Program-made: the position numbers and the translations under genes
Notes under the pieces: generated by a model
The model's database searches: none
What the model was told of the DNA's origin: nothing
What the model saw: only the letters and a program-made list of their open reading frames with translations
Source of the DNA: JANNRR01 sp031401675
GTDB taxonomy: Bacteria; Pseudomonadota; Alphaproteobacteria; Rhodobacterales; Rhodobacteraceae
Direction of reading: 5' to 3'
NCBI GenBank assembly: GCA_031401675.1
Contig: JANNRR010000084.1
Span: 49,294-113,293 of the forward strand
Length of the DNA: 64,000 nucleotides
Part shown: one piece after another, positions 42,002 through 51,309 of the stretch
Layout: each line of letters starts with the position of its first letter
Position numbering within the stretch: position 1 is the stretch's first letter

Positions 42002-43018
42002 ATGAGATTCGGCAAGGTACTTCTGGCTTCGACTGCCTTGGCAATGCTGTCAAGCGCAGCAATGGCCGAGACGCCAAAGCGTGTCGGCTATGTGGTAAAC
42101 TATGCCACTCACGAGTGGTATCAGAACGTCATCAAGGGGATGCAGGATCGGGCAAACGAACTTGGCATCGAGCTTGAGGTGCGCGATGCCAACCTTGACA
42201 TGGCTGCCCAGATCGCCGCCGCGGAGGACATGATGGCAAGTGGCGTCGATGTGATCATCCTCACTCCGGTGAACGAGGAAGGCGTGGTTCCGCTGCTGCG
42301 CCGTGCCAAAGAGGAAGGCATTCCGATGGTCATGGAAGGCAACCCGGTCGCGGGTATGACCACGATGGTTGCAATCTGCGACTATGACACCGGCTACCAT
42401 GCCGGCGTTGCTGCCGGAGAATACGCCGCTGCAAGTCTGGGCGGCAAGGCGATGGTGATGAATGTCGGCTTACCGCTTCTGTCGGCAACGGTTCTGCGGT
42501 CGATGGGCTTCATGGACGGCCTGAAGACGATCGTCCCGGATGCGACGATGGTTCATGACCTTGACGGTGGCGGCAACCCGGATCGTTCGCTTGAAGTTTC
42601 GGCGGCCGCTTTGGCACAGAACGGCGACATCAACATCATTTACGGTATCAACGACTCTTCTGCTCAGGGTGGGCTGCAGGCATGGAAGGCAAGCGGCCGG
42701 GCGCAAGACGGTCTGCTGGTTGTCGGCACCGGCGGAGAAGGTCTGGGCTTCATCAATTCGATGTCGACCGAGCCGTCGTGGAAAATCGAGGCGGCGATGT
42801 TCCCCGAAAAGGTTGGCTTTACAGTGCTGGATGCTGCGGTCAGCCTGTTCAATGGCGAAACACTGCCTCAACATATCGTCTCGCCGACCGCGCCGATGGT
42901 CGGCGATGAATGGCAGCAGTTTTACGCGGTCGATGGCACCACCCGCACGATCAACTGGGAAAACGTGAATGCGCTCGTGGCTCCGGCCGCCTGCATGAAA
43001 ACGGCGGCAGACCTTTGA
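42002..43018 (+). CDS. Ribose-type ABC transporter substrate-binding protein
   Basis: The 338-residue protein starts with a Sec signal peptide (FGKVLLASTALAMLSSAAMA, then ETPK). The mature part is a type I periplasmic binding fold: KRVGYVVNYATHEWYQNVIK, GVDVIILTPVNEEGVVPLLR, GIPMVMEGNPVAG and INIIYGINDSSAQGGLQAWK. It collects a sugar-like substrate for the following permease/ATPase genes. A Shine-Dalgarno GGGAGG precedes the ATG. A strong hairpin follows the stop, which would favour higher amounts of this protein than of the membrane parts. Confidence 0.93.
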   Translation: MRFGKVLLASTALAMLSSAAMAETPKRVGYVVNYATHEWYQNVIKGMQDRANELGIELEVRDANLDMAAQIAAAEDMMASGVDVIILTPVNEEGVVPLLRRAKEEGIPMVMEGNPVAGMTTMVAICDYDTGYHAGVAAGEYAAASLGGKAMVMNVGLPLLSATVLRSMGFMDGLKTIVPDATMVHDLDGGGNPDRSLEVSAAALAQNGDINIIYGINDSSAQGGLQAWKASGRAQDGLLVVGTGGEGLGFINSMSTEPSWKIEAAMFPEKVGFTVLDAAVSLFNGETLPQHIVSPTAPMVGDEWQQFYAVDGTTRTINWENVNALVAPAACMKTAADL

Positions 43019-43032
43019 TCTGACGACCGGCA

Positions 43033-43064
43033 GGTTCGGGCGAGGCGCAAGCTCTGCCCGAACC
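43033..43064 (+). promoter_or_regulatory. Stem-loop between binding-protein and permease genes
   Basis: GGTTCGGGC (43033-43041) pairs perfectly with GCCCGAACC (43056-43064), nine base pairs with a 14-base loop that can form a few more pairs. No U-tract follows, so it is not a strong terminator. Such stems after solute-binding protein genes usually protect the upstream mRNA and lower expression of the downstream permease genes. Confidence 0.75.
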
Positions 43065-43104
43065 TTCCCTGCCTCAAGCTCCATGCCCCGGAAAGGAACG
43101 CGGT

Positions 43105-44082
43105 TTGACCGTCACCAGTACTGCCATCAAGAACCGCAGGGCGTTCGGGCACCTGATTGGCAATGGTCAAAGCGTATTGATCGGGATTCTGGTGCTGCTG
43201 TGCGTCGGCTTTTCGTTCGGGTCCGAACAGTTCTATTCATTTGAAAACGTGATCGCCATCGTACGCCAATGCGCGCTTGTCCTGATCGTCGCCTCCGGAA
43301 TGACACTGCTACTGATCGCGGCCGAGGTTGACCTGTCGGTCGGTGCCGCGCTGGCATTTGTCGGGTGCGTCGCGATGGATGTCACCAACCAGACCGGCAG
43401 CGTGGCCATCGGTGCTGCCGCCGGTATCGCGTTCGGGGGGGGAATCGGGCTGGTGAACGGTCTGGTCGTGACAAAGCTGCGTGTCAATTCGCTGATCGCC
43501 ACGATTGCAATGCTGATGATCCTGCAAGGCGGCGTGTTTCTGTACACCCGCGAGGCGGTCCAGAACCGCCATCAGATGCCGTCCTTCACGCATATCAGCA
43601 CGGGCTACGTCGGTCTTGTCCCGTTGCCGGTCATTCTGGCCGTGGCCGTATTCCTGACGGCCTATATGTTCCTGCGTTTCACCCTGTTCGGTCGATCGAT
43701 CTATGCAGTTGGCGCGAATGCCACGGCCGCGCGTCTTTCCGGCATGCGGCCTGAGCGAATCAAGCTGTTGCTTTTTGTGATCACCGGCCTTCTGACCGGG
43801 CTGGCGGGGCTGATCCTTGCGTCGTTGATGAATACCGGCCAGCCAACTGCCGGCCGCGGGTTTGAACTGACGGTGGTGGCCGCCGTAATCCTGGGCGGGA
43901 CCAGCCTTCTGGGCGGGCGCGGCACGCTGATGGGCACCCTGCTTGGCGTTCTTGTCCTGAAGGTCATCGACAATGGCATCATCATTCTGCAGTTCGATCA
44001 GAACTTTCAGATGATCGTGCCCGGGGTCGTCATCATTCTGGCAACTTGGCTTGATCTGGCAAGGAGCCGTTCCAATGCTTGA
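43105..44082 (+). CDS. Ribose-type ABC transporter permease (first)
   Basis: This permease of 325 residues has 8-10 hydrophobic segments and conserved pieces of the RbsC/BPD_transp_2 family: GMTLLLIAAEVDLSVGAALA, GLVNGLVVTKLRVNSLIATI and FELTVVAAVILGGTSLLGGR. A TTG start at 43105 with GAAAGGAACG before it is used; no better ATG is available before the first helix. It has a paralogue (45564) on the other side of the ATPase gene, so the transporter likely has a heterodimeric membrane part. Confidence 0.9.
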   Translation: MTVTSTAIKNRRAFGHLIGNGQSVLIGILVLLCVGFSFGSEQFYSFENVIAIVRQCALVLIVASGMTLLLIAAEVDLSVGAALAFVGCVAMDVTNQTGSVAIGAAAGIAFGGGIGLVNGLVVTKLRVNSLIATIAMLMILQGGVFLYTREAVQNRHQMPSFTHISTGYVGLVPLPVILAVAVFLTAYMFLRFTLFGRSIYAVGANATAARLSGMRPERIKLLLFVITGLLTGLAGLILASLMNTGQPTAGRGFELTVVAAVILGGTSLLGGRGTLMGTLLGVLVLKVIDNGIIILQFDQNFQMIVPGVVIILATWLDLARSRSNA

Positions 44083-45580
44083 CCAGGCCACGGCACCCCC
44101 GCTGGCGCTTGAAATGCGCGGCATGACAAAACGCTTTCCGGGCGTGACGGCGCTGACCGACGTCAGCCTGGCGCTGGAAAAAGGCAAGGTCCACGCGCTG
44201 ATGGGTGAGAATGGCGCGGGCAAGTCCACGCTGATAAAGATCCTTGCCGGCGTCTATCACCCCGACGAAGGCACGATCAGCATCGATGGAGAGGATGCCA
44301 GACTGCTGTCGCCCCGCGATGCGCTGGCGCGCGGGATCAAGGTGGTGTTTCAGGAAATCGCGCTGATCCAGGAATTCACCGTCGCCGAAAACGTGTTTCT
44401 GGGCGAATACCCGCTGGGAAAGCTGGGCGGGATCGACTGGCGCACTATCGAACGGGAAGCGACCGACCTGTTCGCGCGCATCGGTTTCGAGGTTGACCCA
44501 TCGGCCCGCGTGCGCGACCTACCCGTCAGCCAGCAGCAGATGGTCGAAATCGCCCGGGCGCTGGCCCGGGATGCCCGAATCGTCGTGATGGACGAACCCA
44601 CATCCTCGCTAACGCCATCGGAGGTGGTGCAGCTGTTCGGAGTGATCCGGCGACTGACCAGCCTTGGCATTGCGGTCTTGTATGTCAGCCACAAGCTGGA
44701 GGAAATATTCGAGATCGCCGATACCGTGTCCGTCCTGCGTGACGGCAGCCATATTTCGACCAGACCCAAATCCGAACATACCGAAGCCACGCTGATCCAC
44801 GACATGATCGGCCGCCGGATCGACACGCTTTATCCGCGTACGCGCGGCAATGCCCAGGGAACACAGGTGCTTTCGGTCAAGGGCCTGTCTGCCCCCAGCG
44901 GCCTGGAAGACATCACCTTCGACGCCCGCGCGGGCGAGGTGGTGGGTTTCTTTGGCCTGATGGGGGCCGGGCGGACCGAACTGGCAAAGGCCATCGTCGG
45001 TTTCGACCCGATCCATGCGGGCGAGATCACGATTGCTGGCAACCGGCTTGCGCCGCACGACACGGCCACCGGCGTCGGACTTGGCATCGGGCTTCTGTCC
45101 GAGGACCGCAAGAACGAGGGGCTGATGCTGGACCTGCCGGTCGTGCAGAACGCCAGTCTGGCCGCACTTCGGCAATTCGCGCGTGGTCCCTTTGTGGATG
45201 CCGGCGCCGAGCGCGGCGCGGTGCAGCAGTTTGTGGATCGATTCCGAATTCGCACCCCCGGCCTTGACCAGCCGATCAAGCTGCTGTCCGGTGGCAACCA
45301 GCAGAAGGTGCTGATCGCACGATGGTTGTTGCGCGGGTTGAAGGTCATCGTCGTCGACGAACCTACGCGCGGCATCGACGTCGGAGCAAAATCCGAAATC
45401 TTTTCGTTGATCGACAAACTCGCGGGCCAGGGGTTGGCCGTTGTGATGATGACATCGGAAATGCCCGAACTGCTGGGCCTTTCCGACCGAATATTCGTGA
45501 TGGCAGGTGGCAAGATCACCGCGACTTTCGCACGCGACGGCGCGACACAGGAGGCGATCCTGAATGCGGCAATTCTCTAG
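44075..45580 (+). CDS. Ribose/galactose-type ABC transporter ATPase (two ABC domains)
   Basis: The 501-residue protein has two ABC domains. The first has Walker A MGENGAGKSTLIKILAGVYH, signature LPVSQQQMVEIARALARDAR and Walker B VVMDEPTSSL. The second is the usual RbsA/MglA variant with a modified Walker A (GFFGLMGAGRTELAKAIVGF) and LLSGGNQQKVLIARWLLRGL. It powers the import of the sugar-like substrate. AAGGAG precedes the ATG at 44075, which overlaps the end of the permease gene by eight bases. Confidence 0.93.
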   Translation: MLDQATAPPLALEMRGMTKRFPGVTALTDVSLALEKGKVHALMGENGAGKSTLIKILAGVYHPDEGTISIDGEDARLLSPRDALARGIKVVFQEIALIQEFTVAENVFLGEYPLGKLGGIDWRTIEREATDLFARIGFEVDPSARVRDLPVSQQQMVEIARALARDARIVVMDEPTSSLTPSEVVQLFGVIRRLTSLGIAVLYVSHKLEEIFEIADTVSVLRDGSHISTRPKSEHTEATLIHDMIGRRIDTLYPRTRGNAQGTQVLSVKGLSAPSGLEDITFDARAGEVVGFFGLMGAGRTELAKAIVGFDPIHAGEITIAGNRLAPHDTATGVGLGIGLLSEDRKNEGLMLDLPVVQNASLAALRQFARGPFVDAGAERGAVQQFVDRFRIRTPGLDQPIKLLSGGNQQKVLIARWLLRGLKVIVVDEPTRGIDVGAKSEIFSLIDKLAGQGLAVVMMTSEMPELLGLSDRIFVMAGGKITATFARDGATQEAILNAAIL

Positions 45581-46550
45581 CATCCGGCCAACGCCGCTCC
45601 GCGACCGGCTTTCCCGGTTGATGCGCGGCAACGAGGCGGCACTCTTGCTGTGCTTCGTCGTGCTGATCGCCTTTTTCGGCATCGCCTCCGGCACGTTCCT
45701 GACCCAGCGCAATCTTACCAACGTTCTTGGGCAGGCTTCGTTCCACCTCATCGCCGGGGTTGGCCTCGCGATGGTGGTGATTGCGGGCGAGATCGACATC
45801 TCGATCGGGTCGCTTCTTGGGGCAGTAGCCATTCCGCTGGTATCGGTGATGAATGCAACCGGATCGCTGGAGGCGGGGATCGCCGCGGCGTTGGTCCTTG
45901 CCTTGGTGGTCGGCGCGATCAATGGCTATCTGGTCGCCTATGTCGGGCTGAATTCGCTGATCGTCACGCTGGGCAGCCTGTTTGTCATCCGCGGACTGAT
46001 TTACGTCTACACCGGGCAGCGGCCGATTGCGGACGAACAGATGCTGGAAAGTTTCTATCAGATCGGAAATGGTCGGCTTTTCGGGGTCTTGCCCTATCCT
46101 GCAATCGTCGGAATGATAGTGGCGGCGCTGTTCCTCTACATCCTGCGGTATCGCCGTTTCGGGCGGCAGATCCTCGCGGTAGGCGGCAACCCCGAAGTGG
46201 CGAGGCTTGCCGGTTTCAACGTCAAGCGGGTCAAGTTCATGTCCTTCCTGATATGTTCGGTCCTGACGGCTGTGGCAGGCATCCTGCTCGCGTCGCGGTT
46301 GGGGTCTGCGGTACATGTGACCGGCATCAGTTTCGAGTTTCAGGTGGTTGCGGCAATTGTGCTGGGCGGTGTCAGCCTTGCCGGCGGGATCGGGTCGATC
46401 TGGGGCGTGGTTCTGGGCGTACTGATCCTTGCGTTTCTGTCGAACGGGTTGGGTCAACTGAAACTGCCGACCGAATGGCAACTGGTCATCACCGGCATGA
46501 TCATAATTACGGCCGTCGCGATCGACGAGGTACGGCGACGCCGCAGCTGA
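45564..46550 (+). CDS. Ribose-type ABC transporter permease (second)
   Basis: At 328 residues it is another BPD_transp_2 permease: LAMVVIAGEIDISIGSLLGA, GAINGYLVAYVGLNSLIVTL and FEFQVVAAIVLGGVSLAGGI. It differs enough from the first permease to be an old duplication. Its start overlaps the ATPase gene by 17 bases. Together with 42002-45580 it forms a complete importer. The C-terminus is Arg-rich (VRRRRS), typical of the cytoplasmic end. Confidence 0.92.
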   Translation: MRQFSSIRPTPLRDRLSRLMRGNEAALLLCFVVLIAFFGIASGTFLTQRNLTNVLGQASFHLIAGVGLAMVVIAGEIDISIGSLLGAVAIPLVSVMNATGSLEAGIAAALVLALVVGAINGYLVAYVGLNSLIVTLGSLFVIRGLIYVYTGQRPIADEQMLESFYQIGNGRLFGVLPYPAIVGMIVAALFLYILRYRRFGRQILAVGGNPEVARLAGFNVKRVKFMSFLICSVLTAVAGILLASRLGSAVHVTGISFEFQVVAAIVLGGVSLAGGIGSIWGVVLGVLILAFLSNGLGQLKLPTEWQLVITGMIIITAVAIDEVRRRRS

Positions 46551-46566
46551 TTTCAGGAGGGTGCAG

Positions 46567-47352
46567 ATGGGACGGCTTGAGGGCAAGGTGGCAGCAATCA
46601 CCGGCGCTGCGGACGGGATTGGTTACGCGATCAGTGCGGCGATGGCGCTTGAAGGCGCTTATGTCGTGATGTCCGACATCGACGATGCCAAAGGCGAAGC
46701 GGCAGCGGCGGGCCTGCGCACGCGTGGCCTGCGCGCTGATTTCCGGCATTGCGATGTGGCTGAGGACGCCGACATTGCCACCCTTGTCGCGGCGGCGGTG
46801 GAAAAGGGAGGGCGGCTGGACATTCTGGTCAACAACGCCGCCGTCGCGATTGGCGGGATGCCAGTGCATCAGATGACCGATGACGAATGGCACAGGCTGA
46901 TCGCGATCAACCTGACATCGGTGTTCCGGGGCTGCAGACACGCCCTGCCCCACATGATCGCGCAAGGCCGGGGGTCAATCATCAATATGGCGTCGGCCCA
47001 GGGACATATCGGCCTTGACGGCTGGACGGCTTATGCCGGTGCCAAGGGCGCGGTGATGGCGATGACGCGGCAGATGGCGGTCGAGTTCGGGCCATTGGGG
47101 GTGCGTGTCAACTCGATCTCGCCCGGCACCATCGCCACCCCGATGAACGAGGGCGTGCTGGCCCGGCTGGGCCCCGCCGTAGGGCGCGCTTGGGTCAAGA
47201 TGCATCCAGTCGGGCGGATCGGGCGGCCCGAAGAGGTGGCCGAGGCGGCGGTTTACCTTGCATCCGACGCCGCAGGCTTTACGACCGGCATTGATCTGCG
47301 GGTTGACGGCGGGCTGTGCGTAACACCGCGCTATGTGCCTGATCTTGTGTGA
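46567..47352 (+). CDS. SDR family oxidoreductase
   Basis: The 261-residue classical SDR has TGAADGIGYAISAAMALEG for the cofactor, CDVAEDADIATLVAAAVEKG, NNAAVAIGGMP, and Ser/Tyr/Lys in INMASAQGHIG...YAGAKGAVMAM. It ends with TTGIDLRVDGGLCV. It is likely an NAD-dependent alcohol dehydrogenase acting early on the imported compound. AGGAGG six bases before the ATG at 46567 fixes the start two residues inside the longest frame. Confidence 0.93.
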   Translation: MGRLEGKVAAITGAADGIGYAISAAMALEGAYVVMSDIDDAKGEAAAAGLRTRGLRADFRHCDVAEDADIATLVAAAVEKGGRLDILVNNAAVAIGGMPVHQMTDDEWHRLIAINLTSVFRGCRHALPHMIAQGRGSIINMASAQGHIGLDGWTAYAGAKGAVMAMTRQMAVEFGPLGVRVNSISPGTIATPMNEGVLARLGPAVGRAWVKMHPVGRIGRPEEVAEAAVYLASDAAGFTTGIDLRVDGGLCVTPRYVPDLV

Positions 47353-47381
47353 TAAATCTGCAGAACTCGGAGTGCGACACG

Positions 47382-48587
47382 ATGGAAAAAGCCCTCGACA
47401 ACATCACGGTTCTTGATTTCAGCCATCTGCTGCAAGGGCCATTCGCCACGCAGTTGCTGGCCGACATGGGTGCCAATGTCATCAAGGTCGAACGGGCCGG
47501 GCCGGGTGATCTGTTCCGGTCGATGACGTTTTTCGGGAAATGGGTTGGCGGGTCCGAAAGCCCGAATTTTCTGGCGTGGAACCGCAACAAACGGTCGATC
47601 GCCCTGAATATCAAGGATGCGCGTGTGCGTGACATCATCATGCAACTGGCGCAGACCGCCGATGTGGTGGTGCAGAACTTTCGCCCCGGCGTGATGGACC
47701 GGATGGGCTATGGCTATGACGATTTCAAAGCGGTGAACCCCGGCATCATCTATTGTTCCGGTTCCGGTTATGGCGAATCCGGGCCATACGTCGAACGCCC
47801 GGGTCAGGACATGCTGATACAGGGGCTGGCGGGGCTGGCGATGAATACCGGACGCGCCGACGGCCCGCCGATCCCCGCAGGCGCGGGGCTGGCCGACCAG
47901 ATTGGTGCCATGAACATGGTCTATGGCATCCTGTCGGCGCTGCTGTACCGGACGCGCACCGGCAAGGGCCAGAAGGTCGAGGTCAGTCTGCTGGCCGGCA
48001 TGATGGCCCACCTCAATCAGGAATATGTTGCGGTTCTGAACCTGAATGAGGATTTTGTACGCCCCAATTCCGGCATCGGCCATCCGGGTATTCAGGCACC
48101 CTTCGGCATCTACAAGACCCGGGACGGGCAATATATCTCTATCGCGATGAGCTCCTGGCCGGTACTGTATACTACGCTCGAGGCGCCACAACTGGCCGTC
48201 TATGACAACTTGGAGACCCTGTTTGCCAAGCGCGATGAGGTCTGGGAAAAGGTCAACATCGAGACCCAGAAGTTCGACCGCGATGACCTGCTGGACCGGC
48301 TTCTGGCCGCCGATGTCTGGTGCGCACAGGTCAACGACATCCGCGCCGCATCCGAAGACCCGCAGGTGCAGTTCATGGGGATGATGGGCGAATATGACCA
48401 TCCGGTCGCAGGCCGCGTCCGGGTCGTGGCCCCGGCGGTCAGAATGAGCGAAACCCCCGCCACCATCGACCGCCCGGCCCCGCTGATCGGGCAGCATGGC
48501 CGTGAAATCCTCGCCGAATACGGCATCGCCGCTGCAGAGATCGAGGCGCTGGTATCGGGCGGCCTGATGACTGTGCAGGAGGCCTGA
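47382..48587 (+). CDS. CaiB/BaiF family (class III) CoA-transferase
   Basis: This protein of 401 residues starts EKALDNITVLDFSHLLQGPF and has IKVERAGPGDLFRSM, WNRNKRSIALNIK, and PYVERPGQDMLIQGLAGLAM, in which the Asp of GQDML is the catalytic nucleophile of the family. FGIYKTRDGQYISIAM is also typical. It attaches CoA to the substrate by transfer from another acyl-CoA. The ATG at 47382 follows CGGAGT; an upstream in-frame ATG at 47349 has no conserved sequence. It precedes a crotonase gene by 3 bases. Confidence 0.93.
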   Translation: MEKALDNITVLDFSHLLQGPFATQLLADMGANVIKVERAGPGDLFRSMTFFGKWVGGSESPNFLAWNRNKRSIALNIKDARVRDIIMQLAQTADVVVQNFRPGVMDRMGYGYDDFKAVNPGIIYCSGSGYGESGPYVERPGQDMLIQGLAGLAMNTGRADGPPIPAGAGLADQIGAMNMVYGILSALLYRTRTGKGQKVEVSLLAGMMAHLNQEYVAVLNLNEDFVRPNSGIGHPGIQAPFGIYKTRDGQYISIAMSSWPVLYTTLEAPQLAVYDNLETLFAKRDEVWEKVNIETQKFDRDDLLDRLLAADVWCAQVNDIRAASEDPQVQFMGMMGEYDHPVAGRVRVVAPAVRMSETPATIDRPAPLIGQHGREILAEYGIAAAEIEALVSGGLMTVQEA

Positions 48588-48590
48588 GGC

Positions 48591-49379
48591 ATGGCCGAGT
48601 ATGCCACCCTGACTGTCGACCACGACGGCCGCGTCGCCATCGTGACGTTTCGTCGCGCGGCGCAGTTGAATGCGATGAACCGGGTCATGATGGGCGAAAT
48701 CACCCGCGCGTTCGAGGCGCTTTCAGCAGACCCCGATGTTGGCGCAATTGTTGTAACGGGCGAGGGCCGGGGGTTCATGGCGGGGGCTGACATCAAGGAA
48801 TACGCCGCGCAGACCGTGGCGGAATTCGCGTCGTTTCAGGCCGCAGGCGAGTGGATGTACCGAGCCATCGAGAGCAACACCAAACCGGTGATCGCCGCAG
48901 TAAACGGCTTTGCACTGGGCGGCGGATTCGAGTTGCTCCTGTGCTGCGACATCGTGCTTGCCTCCGAATTTGCCAAGTTCGGCCTGCCTGAAATCAAGCT
49001 TGGGCTGGTCCCGGGCGGCGGCGGGACTCAACGCAGCGTCGACAAGCTGGGGCGCAACCGGGCGAACATGCTTTTGATGACAGGGGCCATCCGACCCGCG
49101 GCAGAATTCGTCGACGCGGGGCTGGTCGCCGAAGTGTTGCCACACCCGGATCTGATGCCCCGCGCGCTGGAAATGGCCGCCAAAATCGCCGCCGAACCAC
49201 CCGAGGCCATCGAAGGGCTCAAACGCCTGACCGCCCTGGCCCTTTTGCCCGACCGGGCCGCCGCTTTGGCGGCAGAGCGGGTGCTGGTGACAGAGCTTTA
49301 CAAAAGCGAAATCGGACAAGCGCGCGTACAGGCGTTCGCGATGAAAAGTCGGAGCAATCCGGAAGGAAAGTCGAGTTGA
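48591..49379 (+). CDS. Enoyl-CoA hydratase/isomerase family protein
   Basis: The 262-residue crotonase has GFMAGADIKEYAAQT (oxyanion), NGFALGGGFELLLCCDIVLA (first Glu) and FGLPEIKLGLVPGGGGTQRS (second Glu), all residues of an active hydratase. It likely acts on the CoA ester made by the CaiB-type enzyme just upstream. Its stop overlaps the TTG start of the next gene. The order CoA-transferase then hydratase is like carnitine/crotonobetaine operons, but the importer here is of sugar type. Confidence 0.93.
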   Translation: MAEYATLTVDHDGRVAIVTFRRAAQLNAMNRVMMGEITRAFEALSADPDVGAIVVTGEGRGFMAGADIKEYAAQTVAEFASFQAAGEWMYRAIESNTKPVIAAVNGFALGGGFELLLCCDIVLASEFAKFGLPEIKLGLVPGGGGTQRSVDKLGRNRANMLLMTGAIRPAAEFVDAGLVAEVLPHPDLMPRALEMAAKIAAEPPEAIEGLKRLTALALLPDRAAALAAERVLVTELYKSEIGQARVQAFAMKSRSNPEGKSS

Positions 49380-50413
49380 GCGGGCCATCCTATCGGGCAC
49401 TTGGCTGGGCGCATGGCGCATGCACCGTGCAGCAGCTGGGGGCGATGATCGGCCCTGCGGTATTCTTGATGCCCGGTGGCCGTCAAGTCAGCCCCTTGCA
49501 GGTCGCCCCGTGGGCAGGCTTGCCGGGAACCGAGGATCTGCCGGGCATTCTGCAACGCCTGCGCGGCGAATGGCCATGTGTGCCGTTTGGATATTCTGTC
49601 CCTGTGACACCCGACACTCCGGCAGACTGGGCGCCGTTCCTGGGTCCGGCAGAACCGGACGAAGAAATCCATGGCCACGGATCAAACCAGAATTGGAACT
49701 GGGCCGGGTCAGGATCGGATGGCAGTATCGCGCTGCAACTCGATTACCCAGCGGGCAGCCCGGTTCGCCGCATCGAGCGCGTCATCCGTCCTGACCCCGA
49801 TGCACCGGCGATGGATTTCATCCTGCGGATCGAAACCCGCGCCGCATGTCGCCTGCCACTTGGGCTGCATTTCACGTTCCGGCTGCCGGATGCGCCGGGG
49901 GCCGCACAGATCGAGCCTGGATCGTTCCGGATTGGCCGGACCTATCCCGGCACAGTCGAACCCGGCGCGTCGGTGTTCGCCATCGGGCGCAGTTTCGACC
50001 GGCTGAACAGCGTGCCGGATCGGGATGGCGGCTTCACCGATGCAGCACGGGTGCCGTTCGGGCGGCCGGTTGAGGAACTGCTGCAGTTGGACGGCATCGA
50101 AGGCACCGCGTGCCTGGTCAATACCGCCGAAGACTGGCGCGCGCGCATTAGTTGGGATGCCGAAGTGTTTCCGAGCCTGCTGCTTTGGTATTCGAACCGG
50201 GGGCGCACTGCCGCTCCGTGGAACGGTCGCCATGTTGCACTTGGAATGGAACCGATCTGTTCACCCTTCGGGCTGGGCGCCGCAACGGCACGCGCCGACA
50301 ATCCGGTGTCGCGTAGCGGCACACCCACCGCCCGCGCCTTCGCTGCTGGCGAAACGTTCGAGACGCAGTACCGCCTGGCCGTGGAACCTCTCATCATTGG
50401 GGACAGTCGATGA
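49376..50413 (+). CDS. Aldose 1-epimerase-like (galactose mutarotase fold) protein
   Basis: The 345-residue protein has a pattern of beta strands with QNWNWAGSGSDGSIALQLDY and ETRAACRLPLGLHFTFRLPD in the middle and FPSLLLWYSNRGRTAAPW plus LGMEPICSPFGLG near the C-terminus, similar to mutarotase-like proteins that keep a conserved Glu (MEP). It probably binds or epimerises a sugar at C1, or is a distant relative of DUF4432. The TTG start at 49376 sits inside the crotonase stop with GGAAGGAAAG before it. Its presence strengthens the idea that the substrate is sugar-like. Confidence 0.7.
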   Translation: MSGPSYRALGWAHGACTVQQLGAMIGPAVFLMPGGRQVSPLQVAPWAGLPGTEDLPGILQRLRGEWPCVPFGYSVPVTPDTPADWAPFLGPAEPDEEIHGHGSNQNWNWAGSGSDGSIALQLDYPAGSPVRRIERVIRPDPDAPAMDFILRIETRAACRLPLGLHFTFRLPDAPGAAQIEPGSFRIGRTYPGTVEPGASVFAIGRSFDRLNSVPDRDGGFTDAARVPFGRPVEELLQLDGIEGTACLVNTAEDWRARISWDAEVFPSLLLWYSNRGRTAAPWNGRHVALGMEPICSPFGLGAATARADNPVSRSGTPTARAFAAGETFETQYRLAVEPLIIGDSR

Positions 50414-51243
50414 AAACCGCCCTTCTGCCGATATCTGCCGCCCGCGTTTTCTGCGACGGCGTGTTTGGGACACCCCGGCTGGCGCACCCCGAAGGTCTCG
50501 CGGTGCATAAAGACGGATCAGTCTGGTGCGGCACGGAAAACGGCGATCTGCTCCGAATCGAACCTGATGGATTGTCTTACGCGTCCGTGGGCAGCACGGC
50601 TGGTTTTGCGCTTGGGATCGCGTTTGACCCGGATGGCAACTGCTATGTATGCGATTTGAAGCACGCCGCGATCTTTCGCCGGGATGCCGCCTCTGGCCAG
50701 ATCGCGCGTTTTGCCTCCTCGGGCATCCTTGTGCCGAATTTCCCTGTTGTCGACGTAGCCCGCAACGCTCTTTTCGTGTCCGACAGCCGGGGCGAAGGCA
50801 ATCCCGGTCCGGGCATTTTCCGCTATGACCTTGATACCGGCCAGGGCGGTCCATGGAGCATGGAGGACTGGGACTTCGCCAATGGCATGGCGATGGATGC
50901 GGCGAACGGCGGGCTGTTTGTGATCGAAAGCTTCCTTGGCAGGGTGCGTCATGTGCCGATCCTGCCTGATGGCTCGGCGGGCAAGGCGACGGTCGCTGTG
51001 GCCGGGCTGGACGGCGTCCTTGACGGTCTGGCTCTGGGACCGGACGGCACGCTCTACATCTCGTGCTATGAACCGGGGCGCATCTACCGCCGCAAACCGG
51101 GTGGCGACGTGGACGTGCTGATCGAGGACAAGCAGGCCGTCGTCCTTGCCCACCCGACGAACATCGCATTGAAGGGCGACCGGATGTACACAGCAAATCT
51201 GGGTCGTTGGCATATAACCGAAATCGATCTGATGGGAATCTGA
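50410..51243 (+). CDS. SMP-30/gluconolactonase family protein
   Basis: At 277 residues it is a six-bladed propeller of the SMP-30 family: LAHPEGLAVHKDGSVWCGTE (first Glu metal ligand), GFALGIAFDPDGNCYVCDLK, FANGMAMDAANGGLFVIESF (Asn ligand) and LDGVLDGLALGPDGTLYISC (Asp). It hydrolyses sugar lactones to acids. It overlaps the epimerase-like gene by four bases and is the last gene of the cluster, followed by IS remnants. Confidence 0.92.
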   Translation: MKTALLPISAARVFCDGVFGTPRLAHPEGLAVHKDGSVWCGTENGDLLRIEPDGLSYASVGSTAGFALGIAFDPDGNCYVCDLKHAAIFRRDAASGQIARFASSGILVPNFPVVDVARNALFVSDSRGEGNPGPGIFRYDLDTGQGGPWSMEDWDFANGMAMDAANGGLFVIESFLGRVRHVPILPDGSAGKATVAVAGLDGVLDGLALGPDGTLYISCYEPGRIYRRKPGGDVDVLIEDKQAVVLAHPTNIALKGDRMYTANLGRWHITEIDLMGI

Positions 51244-51309
51244 CAGTGTTTGTCGGATGCCGCCTCTTTCGGCACGGGGGGCGGTACCAGGCGTCATGAC
51301 ACAGAAGCT

